The notes: generated by a model not told the origin, from the sequence alone. DNA of 64,000 bases from Megalonaias nervosa (GCA_016617855.1 JAECUM010016738.1:20206-84205), one strand, 5' to 3'. Numbered from the stretch's first letter, positions 12,522-24,414 are shown. Numbers and translations: made by a program.

Positions 12522-13306
12522 ATTGAAACAATATGAAATCCTTTATAATTCTTTTATCAAAGGGTTAAACTTAAATAAACACATGTAAAATGTAATACTT
12601 TTTACCAGATTACAGTAATGATGATTTATTAAACAATTTTGTTGATCGCTAGGAATAAAATGCAGTAAAAAAATGAACAGGGGAGGAAAGGGAGGGGATT
12701 TCATTTCATGTGGCTAATTTTTCATTGTTTCATTATATTCCTCTTTTGGGGCAAAAATCAAATTCACAAAAATTGGCACCCAGCGAAAATTAGTGATAAT
12801 ACAGTATTCATTGGTGGTAGGAAGGGACTGATCACAGTATTTGTGATGGACTTAATGTAAATAATCCTAATTATAGTGATAGACAAATGAAGTGGTGTTC
12901 ATAGTAAATGATGAAACAACAGACATGACTTTCTGAAAGTGAGATTATGGTCCTTTTAAATGCGACCCAGGGGCCCTTAGAATTTTTTGTGTTTAATAGT
13001 TGGAGAAAATAGTGTGGCTTCACATCACATGAAGTTTTATCACATGCATTGGATACAAACATTACATGCATTATATCATGGCTTGTACTGATGTTTGAGA
13101 ATTGGACAATATATATTGATGTGTAATGGGTTTATGTATAAAGATACTGAGTTAAAAACCAATTGGATTACACCATTAGGTGCCAGGTCAGTTATGTTTC
13201 ACATTTATCCTATACAAATTTCAGTTGTTTTTCTGCACATAGTGGATTTTTTAATGTAGTTTATGGGTATATGTCTCCATTTATTTTTAAAACAATTTCT
13301 TTGCAG

Positions 13307-13419
13307 GAGAAAGCAAATTGATCCCATCAAGCCCATCACTCCAATAACGGCTAGACCTGCGACACCTAAGGACATATTCCTATATCATTCCAAGAGAAGT
13401 ACGACTCTGGTTGGACCAG
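13307..13419 (+). CDS. BTBD16: BTBD16-like gene, exon b
   Basis: Internal exon of 113 nt between TTTCTTTGCAG and the donor GTGAAT. Its first base completes the Arg codon from the previous exon, the frame is open throughout, and it ends with one base of a codon. It encodes about 38 residues, basic and Pro/Thr-rich (PIKPITPITARPATPKD, then IFLYHSKRSTTLVGP). This is a linker before the BTB fold. The leftover G plus AT at 36581 gives Asp, so direct splicing to 36581 keeps the frame. An extra phase-compatible exon inside the 23-kb intron cannot be excluded. Confidence 0.75.
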
Positions 13420-13669
13420 GTGAATAAATATTATTGTGCACTGCCTGTCAAATAGATTTTACATGAAAACACTTTTATTGCTTGTCCAAGCAGATCCTTA
13501 TTATATGATGCATGAATAGACCAAGGGGCCATACATCTAGCTTCGTATCATAATTAGGGATGTTATCATACATTACCATTATGATGCATTGTTGTTGGAT
13601 TCTGTGGAATGACAATATTCGTATTGAGATACCCCCCGACTCACATACTAAGTTGTAAATTCACTGCAA

Positions 13670-14960
13670 TACAGTGTGATCCCACTATAGCACACTCCAT
13701 TATAACTATACATGAATTCAGATATAACACGATCATGGTGTTGCTCCCGAAATTTCATATGCATGTATTTTTCTCATATGCAAAAAAATAATTTTTCTTC
13801 TTAAACATACTCAAAATGTGTAAAAAGTTTACTATCATTTTGGGGAAGAGATCATATATGAATTCTAATATAAGACGATTGTGTCATGGCTCCTGAAATT
13901 TCATATACATGTATTTTTCTTGTACAAAAATAAAAATGTTTTCTTTTTAAAAGTATGAAAAATAATGTGTAACAAGTTTATTCAGGGATTGCACTGAGCT
14001 TCACCAATGTTGCAAATTGTGATTTTTTTCCTTATTGGTGACAAAATATACCATCTGGCCATTTTTTTTTGTGACAACATTGCTGGCTGTTTAAACTTGT
14101 ATATACAATCTTGGTTTTGGAGCGGAAAAATTCAAATGCACATTGAAGGAAGCCACAAACTTGTATATACATTGTATTGGAATCTTTCTTTCATTACCTA
14201 AACAAACCCTTTGTTCATGTTGACAAACCATCTTAACAGTGCATTATTAATACGCTTATGCTGACAGCTGTCCTGTTTATGGTTGCATATAACACTTATG
14301 TACTTTATGCTGTCACTCAAATAGTCTTGCTACTGGGCTAGCTACAATCAATCAGACTTTGAAGGCAAGAACAGGAATGACTACTGTCAACCAAATGACT
14401 AAGTTTTTGTTTTCAAATGTACCCAGAAAAATAGTTTTGCTGAAACTTAAAAGAAAACTGATTATCTTTGAAGCACTGGTTGTTCTGTTTAAATACTTTA
14501 CAAATGAAACAGAAATCAGTCTCAATCAATGTTTTACAATTATCTGATGTTGCTACCAGAATAACAAATGGGCATTTGTTTGGTCCTCCAAAGTGACCAG
14601 AAGAAATTTATTGTGCTGTGACAGTTTCCTTTCTGCAGGAAAATCGTTTATGCTTACAATTGCTACCAATGGTGGCATTAAACACAAATTAAATTTCCAG
14701 TCTTTTGATACCATAGATATCTGGTTGTCATCAAATGTAAGTTGTCAGTATACAGGAGTTTATCAGACTAGTTTTGTCTTCATTTCATCAAAAGCACATA
14801 TTTTTGCACCTGCTTTTATTACCCCAAGCCCCAGCCATCTATATTTGGTGCATGAGTATTTTCTTCAGCCAACTGACTTGGTTATAACATGGTTCAGTTT
14901 ATAACATGGTCAGGTTCTATGGACCCCAACCACCGTGTTATAGTGGGGTCACACACTGTA
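13670..14960. mobile_element. DNA transposon with TA duplication and CAGTGTG termini
   Basis: The left end after a TA is CAGTGTGATCCCACTATAGC. The right end, reverse-complemented, is CAGTGTGTGACCCCACTATA, again followed by TA. Both ends contain TTATAAC-type motifs further in. The element is 13672-14958 (1,287 bp). Short CAG termini and a TA target fit the Tc1/mariner-pogo superfamily. No DDE transposase is recognisable inside, so it is non-autonomous or decayed. Confidence 0.78.
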
Positions 14961-14984
14961 CATAGCTCTGATATAGAGTAACAA

Positions 14985-15140
14985 TGGTGTCCTTGATGTT
15001 AGTCAATACATGTTTGTCAGACATAAATAGTAAGAGTCTACATACAATGGTGTCCTTGATGTTAGTCAATACCTGTTGGTGTCCTCGATGTTAGTCAATA
15101 CATGTTTGTCAGACAAAAATAGTAAGAGTCTACAGTCAAT
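14985..15140. repeat. short tandem duplication (GTGTCCTTGATGTTAGTCAA)
   Basis: Three units contain AATGGTGTCCTTGATGTTAG or its CTCGATG variant. Two are followed by TCAATACATGTTTGTCAGAC and AGTAAGAGTCTACA. Partial duplication of a block of about 60 bp. Confidence 0.75.
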
Positions 15141-15340
15141 GGTGTGTGGAAAAACATAACATAGCATGAACAATATCGCTATAACTTTGGCAGTATCACT
15201 TGGCCAAACATGTGCCTTCAGTGTGCTTTGTACTGAAATACTAGAAACATCATGATATTATTGCAGTGATAAAGAAGCATTGATATCATAATACAACTTT
15301 GGGTCCATGATAACATAACTTGAGTCAAAAGTAGATTAAC

Positions 15341-15640
15341 AGTGTGTGTATGATTTAGATTTTTAACGTAACTTCAGTAATCTGAATCATATTGTTATGA
15401 TGTCTGCAGTGTGGCAGTTTATTGTGATGTCTAACACTGGGACATCATGCCACAGACATGTGGCATCTTGTCCCACCAGTCACATTATCCTGACACTACG
15501 CTTACCAGTCCTAAAATGAACCTCTTAGTGTTGAATGCCAAATGAGGAAGCTGCTAGTACCATTTTTATAAGTCTTTTTTATGACTCAGAAGGGATTCAA
15601 ACCCTCGACCTCCCACATCTGAGGTGGACACTCTAATGAG
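15341..15640 (-). mobile_element. tRNA-derived SINE, family B (reverse, head incomplete)
   Basis: Matches the copies at 549-885 and 44854-45169 across GATGTCTGCAGTGTGGCAGT, CATCATGCCACAGACATG and CACATTATCCTGACAC. The head retains CGACCTCCCACATCTGAGGT but stops at about 15640, short of the usual tRNA-like start. Diverged copy. Confidence 0.75.
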
Positions 15641-15869
15641 TAAAGATCTTTTGGTGGATGGACACCAAAAATTATTCTTTCTGATGGGGAAGGATGGTGC
15701 TTCATAGTGTTGATAGTACACAGAAGCCTGTTTATAAGGACACACAAGAGACCAAAATGTTTTACTTAATGCACAGGTACTATGTCTATTAAGGACACTG
15801 TAAGATGCAGAACAATTTATCCTTCAAGAACAGGTGTACTATATGTCATCATCATCATCATCAATCCCT

Positions 15870-16561
15870 TAACCCAAGAGGTCGTTGGGGCACCACAGCT
15901 GACTTTGCAACCAATTCTCTCCATCTTTTCCTGTTCTCTACTGCCCTTTGGGAATCTCCAAATCCCATGCCTGTCCACTCCTTAATGTTGTCTTCCTACC
16001 TCATTTTCTGTCTGCCTCTTCTTCTGCATCCTCGCACTGTGCTTGCAAGATTGTTTTTGCCAGTCCAGATGATCTTGAGACATGACTGTACCACTTCAGT
16101 TTGCACTTTTTTACAGTGGTCAAGAGGTCTTCATAGGATCAGATGGCTTGTTGGATCCTGTTGTGGACTTCATTGGTTACATGGTCAATGTATGAGATAC
16201 TCAAGATCTTGCAGTAGCATCTCATTTCGAATGTCTGAATCCTTCGTTGTAGATCTGATGTGAGCGTCCATGTTTCACAAGCATGCAGAAAGATAGATAT
16301 GACAATCGAGTGCATCAGCCGTATTTTGGAACCAAAAGCAATGTTGGTATCTTTCCATATTGGTCTCAACCTTGGTATTGCTGCTGTTGTCTGGGCAATC
16401 CTGCAAAGTAGTTCTGGCTTGGAGCCCTCATCTGTGATAATTGATCGCAAATACTTAAAGCTTGTGACTCTTTCCAGCTTCTGTCCACTGACCTTTATTT
16501 CTGCACTGATGCCATTGGTGTTGTTTGTCATCAGTTTGGTTTTTTCAGCACTAATCTCCAT
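15870..16561 (-). pseudogene. RTE C-terminal region
   Basis: Continues the RTE protein: KTKLMTNNTNGISAEIKVSG, RVTSFKYLRSIITDEGSKPE, LHACETWTLTSDLQRRIQTF and RCYCKILSISYIDHVTNEVH. Past a disruption near 16140 come a degraded LLTTVKKCKLKWYSHVSRSS and a basic tail before the (ATG)n end. The final Leu-Lys-Trp-Tyr-x-His block is typical of RTE C-termini. No enzymatic role is known for it. Confidence 0.8.
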
Positions 16562-17681
16562 ACCATATGCTGTGGAGATTGTGTTGAGGCATTAATTCAA
16601 CCAAGTCAGCCAGTTCTTTTTCATTTCCTGCTAAATCAATATCATCTGCAAAGCAAAGGTTGGTGATTGTTCTTCCTCTGATGCTGACAGTGCCCTTGTG
16701 GTCATACAAGGCATCCTCCATGATCCTTTCCAGGAAAATGTTGAAGAGTGTAGGTGACAGAATACATCCCTGTTTGACTCCAACTGTTGTTTGAAACCAA
16801 GCTCCTCTGCTGCCATTGATGAGGACAGCACTGGTGGTTTTGTCATAGAGGTGCTCAACTACCTGCACCAGGTTTGAGCTGATGTTGTACTTCCTCATAG
16901 TTGCCCATCAGGCTGCATGCCATACCCTATCAAAGGCCTTTTTGAAATCTATAAAGACGTGGTATAGATTCTGCTGATGCTGAAGGTATTTCTCGCAAAG
17001 GAGTCTGAGATTGAAGATTTGTTCTGTGGTGTTCCTTCCTGCTCAGAAACCTACCTGCTCTTCAGCAATAATTTTCTCTGCTTGAGGCTTTAGTCTGTTG
17101 AGAATTATCTTCAGCATGACTTTGCTCGGGTGACTGATCAAACTGATGGTTCTGTAGTTTTGGCATAGCTGTAGGTTTCCTTTCCTGGGAAGCACGATGA
17201 CCAAGTATTGAGTCCATGTTGTGGGCCATTCTCCTGTCTGCCATATCTTGTTGCAGATTGTTGTTAGGACTGTGATTATCTCTTCTCCTCCTGCTTGAAT
17301 GAGTTCTGTTGGTATGTTGTCAATGCCGGCTGACTTTCCTTTCTTTAGTGACCTAACTGCAATTTCTACTTCTTCATGAAGAATGGGGTTGTCATCAATT
17401 TCTTCTGCCTGAGGGCAATTTAGTACTGCTGGATCTCCTTGGGTCTTATGATAGTACAATTCTGAGCAGTATTCTGTCCATCGCTTGAGGATCTCATGAT
17501 CTTCTGTGAGGCATTTTCCTGATTTGTCTTGGATGGTGGTAGTTTTCCTTAGTTTATGGGTTGTGAGATCTTTCACCAGTTGATATGCCATTTTGCTGTC
17601 ATTTTTACTCCGACTGTCTTTGATTTTGCAGCATTGTCTTTCTATCCAGGGTTCCTTTGTGTGTTTCATGCTTTTCCTCAT
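16551..17681 (-). pseudogene. RTE reverse transcriptase domain
   Basis: From about 17681 the frame shows LKKGKSAGIDNIPTELIQAG, a degraded YRTISLISHPSKVMLKI and EEQVGF. In the next segment VFIDFKKAFDRVWH (motif A) is followed by an in-frame TGA near 16908 where a Trp is expected. Then come VGVKQGCILSPTLFNIFLER (motif B) and CFADDIDLAG (motif C, both Asp present). The catalytic residues are intact, but the frame is interrupted at least twice. Confidence 0.85.
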
Positions 17682-17763
17682 TATATTGTTTATCTCTCTG
17701 TATTTTCTAGCTCCTTCATGATCTCTTTTTCCCTTTCACAGTTCTCTTCTTTTGTTGCATAGT

Positions 17764-18800
17764 TCAAGGACATCTGTAGTGACCCAAGGTTTCTTTGTTT
17801 GACAATATTTTTCCAATGATCTCACTAGCTGTGCTAGTAACAGCTGTGTTGAATGTGGTTGTTAAGGACTCTAGGTCAGTGTCTTGGCTGTCCAGGGTTA
17901 TCAAAGGTGCAAATTTACCACCTATCATTGCTTGGAAATCTTCTGTGACTTTTGGATCTTTCAATTTTTCAAGGTCAAATCTGATTCTTGGTTGGTTAGG
18001 TTTTTTGATCATTTTCAAGTGGAGGCAAAACGTTGTTATTAATAAATCATGGTCACTTCCAATATCTGCTCCTGGAAAACTTCGTGTTCTGGTGATATTC
18101 ACCCTATGTGCAGAATCGTTTTTTCCACCAAGATGTAGTCAATCTGGTTGTGATGTTGTCCATCTGGACTGTGCCAGGTCCATCTTCTAGATGCTTTTTG
18201 AGGCCCGAATGTGTTGGCTTGCACAAGATTGTTGTAGGCAGCAAACTTCAAGTGCCTGAGACCTCTTTCATTTGTTTCTGCATTGCAGAAGGGTCCACAG
18301 GTGCTTTGCCAGTTTGTCTGTGAATCAACTCCCACCATTGCATTCCAGTCTCCTTGTACAAACAGAATGTCCTTCTTGGGTGAGTTGTCAATGACATCTT
18401 GCAGTTGGTTAAAAAACTTTTCCAGTTTGTTGTCATCATAGTCAGATGTGGATGCATAGGCCTGTATGATTGTGATGTTGAAGGGAGTCGCCCTCAGGTG
18501 GATGGTAATGAGCCTGCTTGAGACTGGGCAGCAACCCATAATGATGTTCACAGTGCCTTTGTGGACAAGAAATCCAACGCCATGACTGTGTTTGTCCCCT
18601 CTTCCGCTGAAGTAGAGCTTATGCCTTTCATCTGTTGTTATTTCGCCAAAGTTTTTCCAACACACTTTGCAGAGACCAATAGTGTTTCAGTCATACCTCT
18701 CCAACTCATGTGTAAGTTCTTTCAACTTTCCCACAGCTCTCAGTGTTCTAACATTCCATGTACTGATGATGATGTTGTCTCTCCCACTGATCTTGGTAGT
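17764..18800 (-). pseudogene. RTE apurinic-type endonuclease domain
   Basis: The ORF begins with ISTWNVRTLRAVGKLKEL (endonuclease motif TWNVRTL) near 18770. After a frame disruption near 18670 it continues from MCWKNFGEITTDERHKLYFS through GVGFLVHKGTVN, ITIIQAYASTSDYDD, FVQGDWNAMVG (the GDxN motif) and QIDYILVEK. A further break near 18100 leads to PGADIGSDHDLLI, the SDH motif with catalytic Asp and His. All expected active-site motifs are visible, but in three frames. The enzyme would nick target DNA to prime reverse transcription. Confidence 0.85.
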
Positions 18801-19499
18801 GGGGGCACCAGTAGCATACTTGTCACCTCTGTCCTGGTGTGCAGCGGAAGGCACGGTCATTGTTGACCTGGGCTGCGACCAATCCACTATGGAAGAATTG
18901 TTAGTTGTCATCATGTGGCGTGTCATGGGCAAGATACAGCCTGGCAGAGCCCATCCCTCTCCAGACTGGATGACCACAGCCGAAATCCACTGATATAATG
19001 TGGCACACCCAGGCCCTGAGCACATGGTTGTTGAGGTCATCTTGGAGCCATTCCACCCTGGCCATTGACTTCATTGAGGAAGACTTCCACCCAATGATGC
19101 TGTGCTATCATCACACTATTTTACCCATAGTTGGGAGACTCGTGGGGGCGGGAGTGTCTTATTCCATCCCGTACGGATCCAAGGGACCTGTACCACTGCC
19201 CACACTATATTTAGGCATGTCAAAATTTTATCAAAAGTTTTGAAAAAAAACGAAATCATTGTTATCTTTGAGGAGGTGTCCTTTCTATTGATTTTTGTTC
19301 AATTGCTGTTTTTAATTGTATATACATAAAATTAAGAACATAGATTTTTATATGATGTCATTTGCTAGCAGGAGTCCTTTATGCAGAGATATCTGTTACA
19401 GCAAGTTTAATCTGAGAGTAATACAAATAAATATTTTTACTCATTACAAATTCTGTTAATTTCTCCTTTAAATACCTTCACCAATCGCATTTCATTCAG

Positions 19500-21312
19500 T
19501 TGTTAGGTGTTGTGGGTATTTGCCTACCCTCCCATGGACCTGATACCAAAAATAATCCAGAAATTACAGGGTCAGAAGTGCAAGATGATTCTGAAAGCCC
19601 CTCTCAGATGGGACAAGTCCTGGGTCACTGATCTACTTGATCTAGCAATAGACATGCCCAGGAAGATCTTGGCCAACCAGAATCTTCTCAAACAATCATG
19701 GTCACAGATGTTCCTTCCCTGCCCAGACTGTCTTCTGCATGCTTGGCTTTTATCAGGGCAGTTGTGCAAGATAAACACTTTAAACCTTTGATTGAGGAGA
19801 GAATCCAGAGAGCCAGAAGGTCCTCCATTTTGAAGGCTTATGAGGGAAAGTGGCATTTTTTCAGGGACTGCTGCCATACCACTAACATTGTCCATCTGAG
19901 TTCCTCAATCTCTGAAATGGTCAACTTTTATCTATGGCTCTTCCTCAATTACTATCAAAGGTTACCACTCTATGATAAAAGATACATATTTTGCCATCAT
20001 GGTGGACGTGATATTATGCATGATAAAGACCTATCAGATCTTTTAGCTAATTGATATCAATTGAAAAAAATCTCTCTGTTTCCAAAATAGAATCTGCCCT
20101 GGGTTTTAATATGGCTCAGTTTGAATAAATTTGAGCCTCTAGTCCACACTTCACTAAAATTATTATCATACAAGACTTGCTTCCTGATAGCTTTAGCTAA
20201 GCGAGCTGCATGCCCATTCCAGTGACCTCAAACTATCTTCAGTTCAGATTGGATGGTTTGGAGTCTTCTTGACACAACCAGGCTTTGCAGCCAAAACAAG
20301 GTTACCATCTGTTGGTAAGCAAAAATTTGTCATTCACAAGCTCTCTTCCATTGACAGTTTTGAGAGCAGCTGCCATGCAAGATCCTGTTCATGCACTCAA
20401 GCATTACTTGAAATGCACAGAGATAAGTTGTGGCATGTGCAGAAGAAGCCTCCTTCTTCCAATTAAAGCCATGCAGGAACCAGGATGTGACCCCTCAAGC
20501 CTTTGCTTTCGTGGCTTACGTACAGTGTACTCATGAGTTGCCTCATAAAGATTACCACTCATGAGATTTGAGCCATCTCTGCAAGCCTCAAACATAACAT
20601 TTTGATCTGAGATATAGCAGAAGCTGTTGGCTGGCATGCAGAGTCTACCTTCTTGAGTTTTTACCTCAGAGATTTAGCTTCACAGAGGTAAACCTTGAAT
20701 GTGGCAAGTCTGGTGGCAGCCGCACAGATGGCTACCAGAGCCAAGCAAAACAGCTTCACTGGATCTTCCAGTGAAATTTTGTAGGTAAGAAGATTTCAAT
20801 ATTTATCTTCTTAACCATTTGTAAGGGTCACAGGACAAGTGACCCTGGGCTGTGTTGCTTATGTAGTTAGGAGAATGGGTTATTGTTCGCATGGGGAATC
20901 GAGCCATCATTCCCTAGAAAGATACCCGAGGTAGAGATTGGATGCTCAGCATTCCCTCCTCCTATTACCAATTCTCCTTATGTCATGTGATTGGGGAACG
21001 TATTTGATGGAGAAAGCAAATTTTTCAGTAAATTATGTTTCTCAGAGAATGCTTAACCCAATCACATCACTTAAAAACCCTCCCAACCACCCTGCCTTGT
21101 GTGCATCTTTGTTAGTATATCACTCAGTTACAAACTAGTGATACCTGGTGGTGGCAAGGGGAGGTAATGGGCAAGAGTTATTGACCTTTGTCTATATGAG
21201 ACAGGAAAGACAATTTTCATCTTTTAGCAGGGCAGAATTTGTGAGGTAACAGGCTAATATTCCTAATGTAATGTGATCAGGTAAGTATTCTTGGAGAAAC
21301 ATAATTTACTAA
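19500..21312 (+). mobile_element. DIRS-like tyrosine-recombinase retroelement, 5'-deleted
   Basis: Contains the end of the RNase H/linker region (AYPPMDLIPKIIQKL, then HAWLLSG), a tyrosine recombinase, and a 3' non-coding part with inverted repeats. ATGTGATTGGGGAACG at 20985 is followed by its approximate inverse at 21025-21066, and a further copy, ATGTGATCAGGTAAG, lies at 21271-21310. No reverse transcriptase is present and no left terminal repeat was found. The left edge abuts the RTE element. Confidence 0.78.
19507..20700 (+). pseudogene. DIRS-like tyrosine recombinase, frameshifted
   Basis: The N-terminal DNA-binding part reads SSILKAYEGKWHFFRDCC and SISEMVNFYLWLFLNYY. The core continues in other frames: FEPLVHTSLKLLSYKTCFLI then ALAKRA near 20120-20220, DPVHALKHYLKCTE near 20370-20415, and a C-terminus ESTFLSFYLRDL near 20645-20685 with the putative catalytic Tyr. 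The central HxxR motif appears lost (a QDVT-like reading near 20485). At least three frame changes make it inactive. Intact relatives integrate circular cDNA without target duplication. Confidence 0.75.
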
Positions 21313-22068
21313 ACGATTTGGTTTTTGCCTGAAATGGGGGTAGTTAATGCATTTTTGGGCCAATCTAAACAGATTTGTTTTTGAGAGATTTTCATGTAAC
21401 TGGATGCTTAGGTATATAAAACATGGTTGTTGTTTTTGATTGGCTATTTTGGCCGTGCATGTGCAGAAGGGTAAAACTTGGATCAACATATTGGATACAT
21501 TATATTTTCTTCCACCACAAGAATTCCTAGATCAGATTGAAATTCATTCACCCATTGTTGATTATGAACAAAAATGAAAATATTTTACTTTTTAACACAT
21601 TTTTGTATCATTGGAGGCAAAATTTGACTTTTAGTTCTAAGTCTTTACATGAATGATATAAGGAAAATCATCAATCCTTTTGTACAGATGGAAAAGTTCC
21701 CCCAAATGGTGAGTGAGTTGTTTGCAGTTTTGCAATTGCTGTATAACACCTAGCTCAGTTTGTATATCTAATGCAATAAATTCTGCTGCAGCTGCTCTTT
21801 AGGAAACATTAACTAGTAGTAGACTGCTAGAATGACATATTACAATGTGTTATTTTTTAAAATACGTTATTGATCTTGTTGCATATTTTAGAGCACTTTT
21901 TGCAGATGTAAACTATTCACCGTATCCTGATCAAATATTTTACGGACCATCACATCATTTGCCTGTTTTTAAGAATGTATGAGATCTGTTACAGAATCAA
22001 TGATCCCATTCAAAAACAAAAAAAATCTGCAGCCATTAAGAAAAGCAAGTGGCCCCATAATGTCATGT

Positions 22069-22310
22069 ACCATATTTACCCTGTATAATGCTTACTTGAC
22101 TATAAACCCAGATTTGCCATCTCATAATGCACTAGCTTACAGCATTACCTTAATTATATGACCAGGGAGCCAGTCTAATAAATTTTTCCAAAAGTAGGGA
22201 GTGGGCTTATTATCAAGCAAAAAAGTATCCTTTGTAAATATTTAGCAAATTGTAGAAAGGGTATGGGTGGGGTTATTAAACATGGGCTTATCTTGAGATA
22301 AATGTGGTAT
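22069..22310. mobile_element. short TIR element (MITE) with CCATATTTACC-type ends
   Basis: The left end is TACCATATTTACCCTGTATA. The right end, reverse-complemented, is TACCACATTTATCTCAAGAT. Internal words GTGGGCTTATTATCAAGC and ACATGGGCTTATCTTGAG match a MITE type with repeated GGCTTAT motifs, seen in many animals (from memory). Length about 240 bp with TA at both ends and no coding content. Confidence 0.6.
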
Positions 22311-22610
22311 CAGCTTTTCTCTGTTTGAAATCATACAAAGATTGAACAATGTAAAGTATGTTCTCAGGTGCATTATATAATGACAGATTTAACTGATGAC
22401 CTTTAGAGGCAGGTGTTTTATAGACTATGAAAAATAGAGTAGATTACAGACTACCTCATTAACTTGGTAACATCCATACCTGCAGGTTGTTTTTCTCTTG
22501 AAAATATTGACTTTATTCATGCAAGCATTTTGGGACATTGTTGTCATAGTTACATTGTTGTCATAGTTACCTTATTCCCATTCTTACTGATACAAGTAAT
22601 AGGACTGTGA

Positions 22611-23178
22611 AATAAACTACAAGTGATATGACTGTTTAGAGATACGTATGGATATGTAATAAACTACAAGTGACAGGACTGTTTAGAGATATGTGTGGAT
22701 ATGTAATAAACTACAAGTGACAGCACTGTTTAGAGATACGTGTGGATATGTAATAAACTACAAGTGACAGGACTGTTTAGAGATACATGTGAATATGTAA
22801 TAAACTACAAGTGACCGGACTGTTTAGAGATACGTGTGGATATGTAATAAACTACAAGTGACAGGACTGTTTAGAGATACGTGTGGATATGTAATAAACT
22901 ACAAGTGACAGGACTGATTAGAGATACGTGTGGATATGTAATAAACTACAAGTGACCGGACTGTTTAGAGATACGTGTGGATATGTAATAAACTACAAGT
23001 GACAGGACTGTTTAGAGATACGTGTGGATATGTAATAAACTACAAGTGACAGGACTGTTTAGAGATACATGTGGATATGTAATAAACTACAAGTGACAGG
23101 ACTGTTTAGAGATATGTGTGGATATGTAATAAACTACAAGTGATAGGACTGTTTAGAGATATGTGTGGATACGCAGTA
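22611..23178. repeat. 47-bp minisatellite, about 12 copies
   Basis: The unit contains AATAAACTACAAGTGACAGG then ACTGTTTAGAGATACGTGTG and GATATGT. Copies differ at only a few positions, so the array is young or homogenised. Confidence 0.95.
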
Positions 23179-24174
23179 AAATTCAACTGTTAGAAAACCA
23201 GAAAGTATTGTATGTCAGCTATGTTTGTATGCTGTATATGGTGCATTTGAATCATAATTAATATTTGCAATTTTCAACCTTTTCTCAAATCACAAAACCT
23301 GAACCTCATAAAATATGAGCAAAATTATTGAAAATTACAAAATTGCAATAATTAAACATACACATTTAATATTGGAAATTCTTGAAAATGTAACAAGATT
23401 GAAATTTCACTGCATGTGGTAAATGTCTTTAAACTTTTTATTCTTAAGAATGTCATTTATTATAGACTTGACAAATAGATGAAAAATAACTCTGCAAGGT
23501 TATTTAGAATGTTATTTTATGTGCTTTGTTTGCTTAGATAATAACAATTATGGAATTCATAATAACTGAAATCCTTGGATCAAAGAAAGTTTTAATATGT
23601 CAAAGATCTAGGATACTGTGGCTGTTATAAATTTTTCTTCTTTAATTATTTTTTATGCGGTCATGAAGGTGAGTCCAACTTTTCCACCAACCATTTTTAC
23701 TGCTAATTATATTGGTTTTAAGTTTTGAAATTTACATTCCAAATTGCAAGTTTGATATCAACAATATTGCTAAATAAGTGGGATTTATATGCGAAATGGA
23801 CAGTTTTCTATATAAAATTGCAAAGTTGATATTTAATAATAAATTTGATGAACTTTTCAGCATCTTGTATGTTTGATATGTATAATCTACGATGTAAGTA
23901 ATTATACAGATTATATACATTGTGATTGTTGTCGAATTAGACCTGTACATCATATAGAAATCAGAGGCGCAATATGCATTCACAACACATAGCAAACTGA
24001 AATGGTATGTGTTATGATATATATTACTTTGGAGACATTGACATGATATTGAACTTGTGATACAAATCGCGATGCATTCTATCCCTAAATTTATTGTGCC
24101 CTGCTTACTGAATAATGTAGAGAAAGACATTGAAGTCTGGGAGAATATAAGCAGGTCTTTGAACATATACTGTT

Positions 24175-24285
24175 AAATAAGTAGAATGATACCAGTCAAC
24201 AAAGCTACATTGTTAAATAATAGAATGATACCAGTCAATGAAGTGTATTGTTAAATAAATAGAACGATACCAGTCAATGAAGGTA
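24175..24285. repeat. short tandem repeat, about 45 bp, three copies
   Basis: Three units of TTGTTAAATAA...GTAGAATGATACCAGTCAA with small length differences. Confidence 0.85.
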
Positions 24286-24414
24286 TTTGGATATGTTTGC
24301 TATTTATCATTGCTCTGGTTATTCATGATTCTCAGTTTGTAGAAAAATAGGAGAGCAAAATCATGTCCTTTTTTTTGTAATTTCAATTTCTCATTTGCTA
24401 TAGATACATGTATG

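Larger units (their letters stand above)
9378..13306 (+). other. intron 1 of the BTBD16-like gene
   Basis: Intron of 3,929 nt, mostly unique AT-rich DNA. It contains a degenerate array at 10850-11110, two related copies of a GCAGGGGTCTAAATAATT block near 12025 and 12083, and a compound microsatellite at 12401-12521. Nothing else was recognised in 9378-10850, 11110-12400 or 12525-13306. Confidence 0.7.
15846..19205 (-). mobile_element. RTE-clade non-LTR retrotransposon, near full length but broken
   Basis: On the minus strand: a 5' region from about 19205, an AP-type endonuclease, a reverse transcriptase, a C-terminal domain, and a short 3' end finishing in (ATG)n at 15846-15862. The short microsatellite tail, the endonuclease plus RT in one ORF, and the FEMRCYCKILSISYIDHVTN motif are hallmarks of RTE elements. 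Such elements are often mis-annotated in animals as craniofacial development protein 2-like. Several stops and frameshifts show it is inactive. The 5' limit is approximate. Confidence 0.88.

Noticed and set aside
16139..18993. Plus-strand open frames across the RTE element
   Set aside because: They are antisense shadows of the reverse-strand endonuclease and RT. The motifs are only on the minus strand.
23732..24166. Reverse open frame of 144 codons, Ile/Ser/Tyr-rich
   Set aside because: Composition follows AT-rich DNA. No motif, start context or neighbouring exon supports it.
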